Shown here: piece by piece, positions 61,314 through 64,000 of the stretch
How the letters are laid out: each line of letters begins with the position of its first letter
How positions within the stretch are numbered: the stretch's first letter is position 1
Assembly: GCF_040802235.1 (NCBI RefSeq)
Contig: NC_133158.1
Span: 164,397,401 to 164,461,400, forward strand
DNA length: 64,000 bases
Origin: Manis javanica
Taxonomy: Eukaryota > Chordata > Mammalia > Pholidota > Manidae
Direction of reading: 5' to 3'
Made by a program: the position numbers and the translations under genes
Notes under the pieces: generated by a model
Databases searched by the model: none
What the model saw: only the letters and a program-made list of their open reading frames with translations
What the model was told of the DNA's origin: nothing

Positions 61314-62902
61314 CTTCAGGGAAGAGCCAAAGTAGGAGGGGAGCCATGAGATTTGATGTGTTATCTTCACAAGACAGCCTAAGTGGGTTTGGGCAAACTG
61401 TGCTGTGTTCCCTTGTGCCCTGGACAACCTCCCCACCTCCTACTGCCTCTACCACTACTGCTGCTGATGGTTCTCTCTGGCTGCTCTCACCCAAACTTCA
61501 GACCCACAGCTGGTCTCCGCTCATCTCTACAGGTACTCAAAATGAGCATGTCCCAAACAAGGCCTCTCTTTTACAGATCTGCTCTTCCCCTGCACTCCCC
61601 AGTCTTGTTAATGGGACTGCCAGCTATCTAGTTGCTGTACTTACAAACTCTGCTTTTGTGTGGCCTCTTCTCCCTCATTCTCAACATTCCTGGGGCCTCA
61701 CCTGAACTCCTGTACCAGCCTCCTTATAGGTGGTCTAGCTCTCAGACCATTCCCATCCCAACCCTGGGCAGCTTGTCCCCCTGGTGGCCCCTTACTGTTG
61801 CCTCTAAGGAAGAGTCCAAGTTCCCTAATGCGGTTTCTCACCACTTGTTCCTCATCTACTTTCCAGTTTGACATCCTGTCATGTGCCATGCACACCTGCT
61901 CCTCAAAAACACTGAGCACTTCCTCATCTCTGAGCCTTTCTTCTTACTGTTTCCCTGCCTATGATGTGCAGTGCATCTCCTACCATCAATGATGGGTCTC
62001 CTCTCAGAAGACATCCCTGCAACCCTGCCTCTCCCCTGACTACGGCAAAGATGAAGGTGCTCCCCACTTTGTGCCCACAAGCTCCAGACACAAATCTCCA
62101 GGGTTGGATGATCAGGACGCACCCATGGCCCCAGCAGACAGGGTGCTACTTAGGATCTTGGATATCCAGCTTGCTGCCCAATGCACAGTGAGTTGGTTAA
62201 GTGAATGGCATATTGGCTTAACAGCATTCTGATGAATCCACTCATCTAATTTGCTTATATTTTTTATATAGTGTGAGAAGATTCAATTTCATTTCAAATT
62301 GAAATGAAAAATTCAGGCTAACCCTGTCAGTGTTTTCCAAACAGTATTCCACAGTGTAATTCCACAAGATGGTGAGAGGTGTTAGATTAGATTAAATTGG
62401 TTTCTTTACCACAGAATTTTTTCAGTCTTTAAAATATCAATATGTATTATGAAAAGATAAGGACTCAGATGGTATAGACATCATTGTTTTCTGAGCTCAT
62501 TTTGCCATTTGATCACATAACTTTCTCTCCTTCCTTTTTTTTTCAAATCATATCTTATCCAAATCATACCTATACTACTTAAAAAAGTGCTGCTCATCTA
62601 TTTCTTATCCCCTTTCACCAGCATTTCCATTAAAAAGGGCTGATTTAGCTAAGAGGTGCAGGCCATTGTTTCCAAGTACATATATATATATATATATATA
62701 TAGACTATTTGTTTTAGAAATTTATTTAGTTATTCATTCATTTAACCGAAGGTTATTACAAACCTATTATATGCAAGGTACTACAGGGGTTGAAAAGGTA
62801 AGATATTCTCTATCCTTGAGAAGCTCAAATAACAAACTGCAGTTCTCATTTTTATACTCTGTTTAACAAGCTCCAGTTGCCCCAGGGGATCTGGAGTCTT
62901 AC
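61314..62902 (-). other. KLHL18 intron with a (TA)n microsatellite
   Basis: Bounded by GTAAGA (62897-62902) and cctgaag. It holds a (TA)n run at 62678-62702 and a possible old repeat near 62310-62420. Open frames on the opposite strand, such as 61097-61705, are not gene-like. Confidence 0.85.
62678..62702. repeat. (TA)n microsatellite
   Basis: About eleven consecutive TA/AT dinucleotides, likely polymorphic. Confidence 0.95.
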
Positions 62903-63007
62903 TTGTCCGTCTCAGGTGAGTAGGTCTCCACAGAGTTGAGAGAGGAGTTGCCATCATAGCCCCCACAGACGTAGATCTGCCCATCCAGCACGACCGTCCC
63001 CATGGCA
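62903..63007 (-). CDS. KLHL18: KLHL18 antepenultimate exon (Kelch repeat)
   Basis: 105 bp. Acceptor ctgtttcag precedes 63007; the exon starts with the last base of a Ser codon, then [19 protein letters not shown], and ends ETD plus two bases of a Lys codon at 62903, followed by a GTAAGA donor. The phase matches the next exon exactly. With the other two exons it gives the C-terminal ~200 residues of the 574-aa protein; the BTB, BACK and first Kelch units lie beyond 64000. Confidence 0.93.
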
Positions 63008-64000
63008 CTGAAACAGACAGAGCTGTCATCCCAGGTGGGTCTGACTTTCTGTGGCAGCCTCTCATGCCCACGGAGAAATAAACCTAACCATCAGCTGTCT
63101 CTTTCTAGAAGAGAGCTAAATCTTATTATATTATAATGTGACTAAGTAAAGGTGTACAATGTGGGGGTGGGGGTGGGGCAGGGGGAGGGAGAGAGAAATA
63201 AGTAAATAATATCAAGGGGAAAGAAGCTGCCCTGCAGTTCCTCTTGTCTCCCTCCCTCTCTTCTCAGGGCTTGATTTGTCTGAGATGCTCTTCTTCTCCC
63301 TTGCTGTGCTCAGGGACAGATTTATCTTTAAGGCCCAAATCACATTTTTCTCTCTCCTCTTCACAAAGCCACCCTCGATCCCTTAGCAAGAATCACTTTC
63401 TCCCAGCCCCACACTGCCAGAGCAGCTTCATTACAGCACCTGCCATAGCCAGTCAGTCATCAGATTTTCACCAGATATTCAGGAGGCACTAGTTTCAGAG
63501 CAGTGAGCAAATGAAAGCTCCTACCCACAGATGCTACATTCTAGCACCACAGGGTACTGCGAATTTAGCTGCTACCTCTTAACAAGTGAGGACCTCCTGG
63601 AAGATGGGGATCTTCATCTGTGTTACTCTGACAGTGCTTAGCATGGTGTTTTGTACAGACAGGCCTTAAACATGTTTGTTTGATTATCCTGATTTTTCTC
63701 ATTTCACTATCAAGTCATTATAAACGTGGTCCTGCGTAGCCCCTAATTTGTCCCAGTGGATAATGCTACAGGCTCCTGTTTGTTGCACATGTACTACATG
63801 TATCAGGTATTCTATGCTTGATGTTTCCCACCCTCACCACACCCTCTGAAGAAGTATCACCATCATTACCGTACAGACATGCGGCCGAACACTGGGAGGC
63901 TGGGCTCTCTTCTCAAGGCTGCCCAATGACAGGCATGCCTTAGATTTATTTATTAATGCCCACCCCAACTATATTGTTACTATCTTTCAACACAGATGTT
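63008..64000 (-). other. KLHL18 intron, partial
   Basis: No further Kelch exon was recognised up to the window end. A G-rich stretch (tgggggtgggggtggggcaggggg, about 63160-63185) could form a quadruplex on the plus strand. Confidence 0.7.

Noticed and set aside
58379-61705. Plus-strand open frames in the KLHL18 region (58379-58873, 59133-59513, 61097-61705)
   Set aside because: They are opposite the KLHL18 3' UTR, introns and exons, with no splice or family evidence for a gene on that strand.

Overview
This is nuclear DNA of a placental mammal. It carries the 3' end of a single-copy intron-containing gene (KLHL18), LINE-1 elements of several ages, mammal-wide MIR and MER5 repeats, an endogenous retrovirus with its solo LTRs, and a processed pseudogene of ALKBH5. 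No primate Alu, rodent B1/B2, carnivore tRNA-Lys SINE or ruminant SINE was recognised. That points to a laurasiatherian lineage with little recent SINE activity; a pangolin is only a guess. There are no bacterial features, tRNA or rRNA genes, or CRISPR arrays.

Layout. 1-4 kb: one LTR nested in another, an L1 3' fragment and unassigned sequence. 4.03-12.54 kb: a full-length L1 on the plus strand that continues into about 1.8 kb of retroviral env-to-LTR sequence; one 14-bp target-site duplication flanks the whole unit. 12.5-16.4 kb: MIR, MER5, L1 fragments and solo LTRs. 16.39-22.65 kb: a decayed ERV-L-like provirus (LTR-gag-pro-pol-LTR, no env). 22.6-34.2 kb: an inverted pair of an old repeat, a mosaic of old L1s, and a GC-rich degenerate repeat tract. 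34.2-39.2 kb: a plus-strand L1 inserted into a minus-strand L1. 39.2-46.4 kb: old repeats and an ancient L1 interrupted by the ALKBH5 retropseudogene and a solo LTR. 47.66-56.22 kb: a second copy of the L1-env-LTR composite, on the minus strand, with its own 13-bp target-site duplication and with both L1 reading frames open. 57.2-64 kb: the 3' UTR and last three coding exons of KLHL18 on the minus strand.

The most notable system is the composite retrotransposon. Two independent insertions share the structure tandem-monomer 5' UTR, ORF1, ORF2, L1 3' UTR, A-rich tract, 143-bp segment, second A-tract, env/LTR segment ending just after the LTR AATAAA, and terminal poly(A). This is what 3' transduction by an L1 reading through into a neighbouring provirus should leave. 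The minus-strand copy keeps ORF1 (296 aa) and ORF2 (1271 aa from the ATG) uninterrupted, so it may be recently active. The only host protein-coding gene in the window is KLHL18, a Kelch-repeat substrate adaptor for CUL3 ubiquitin ligase; ALKBH5 is present only as a dead copy.
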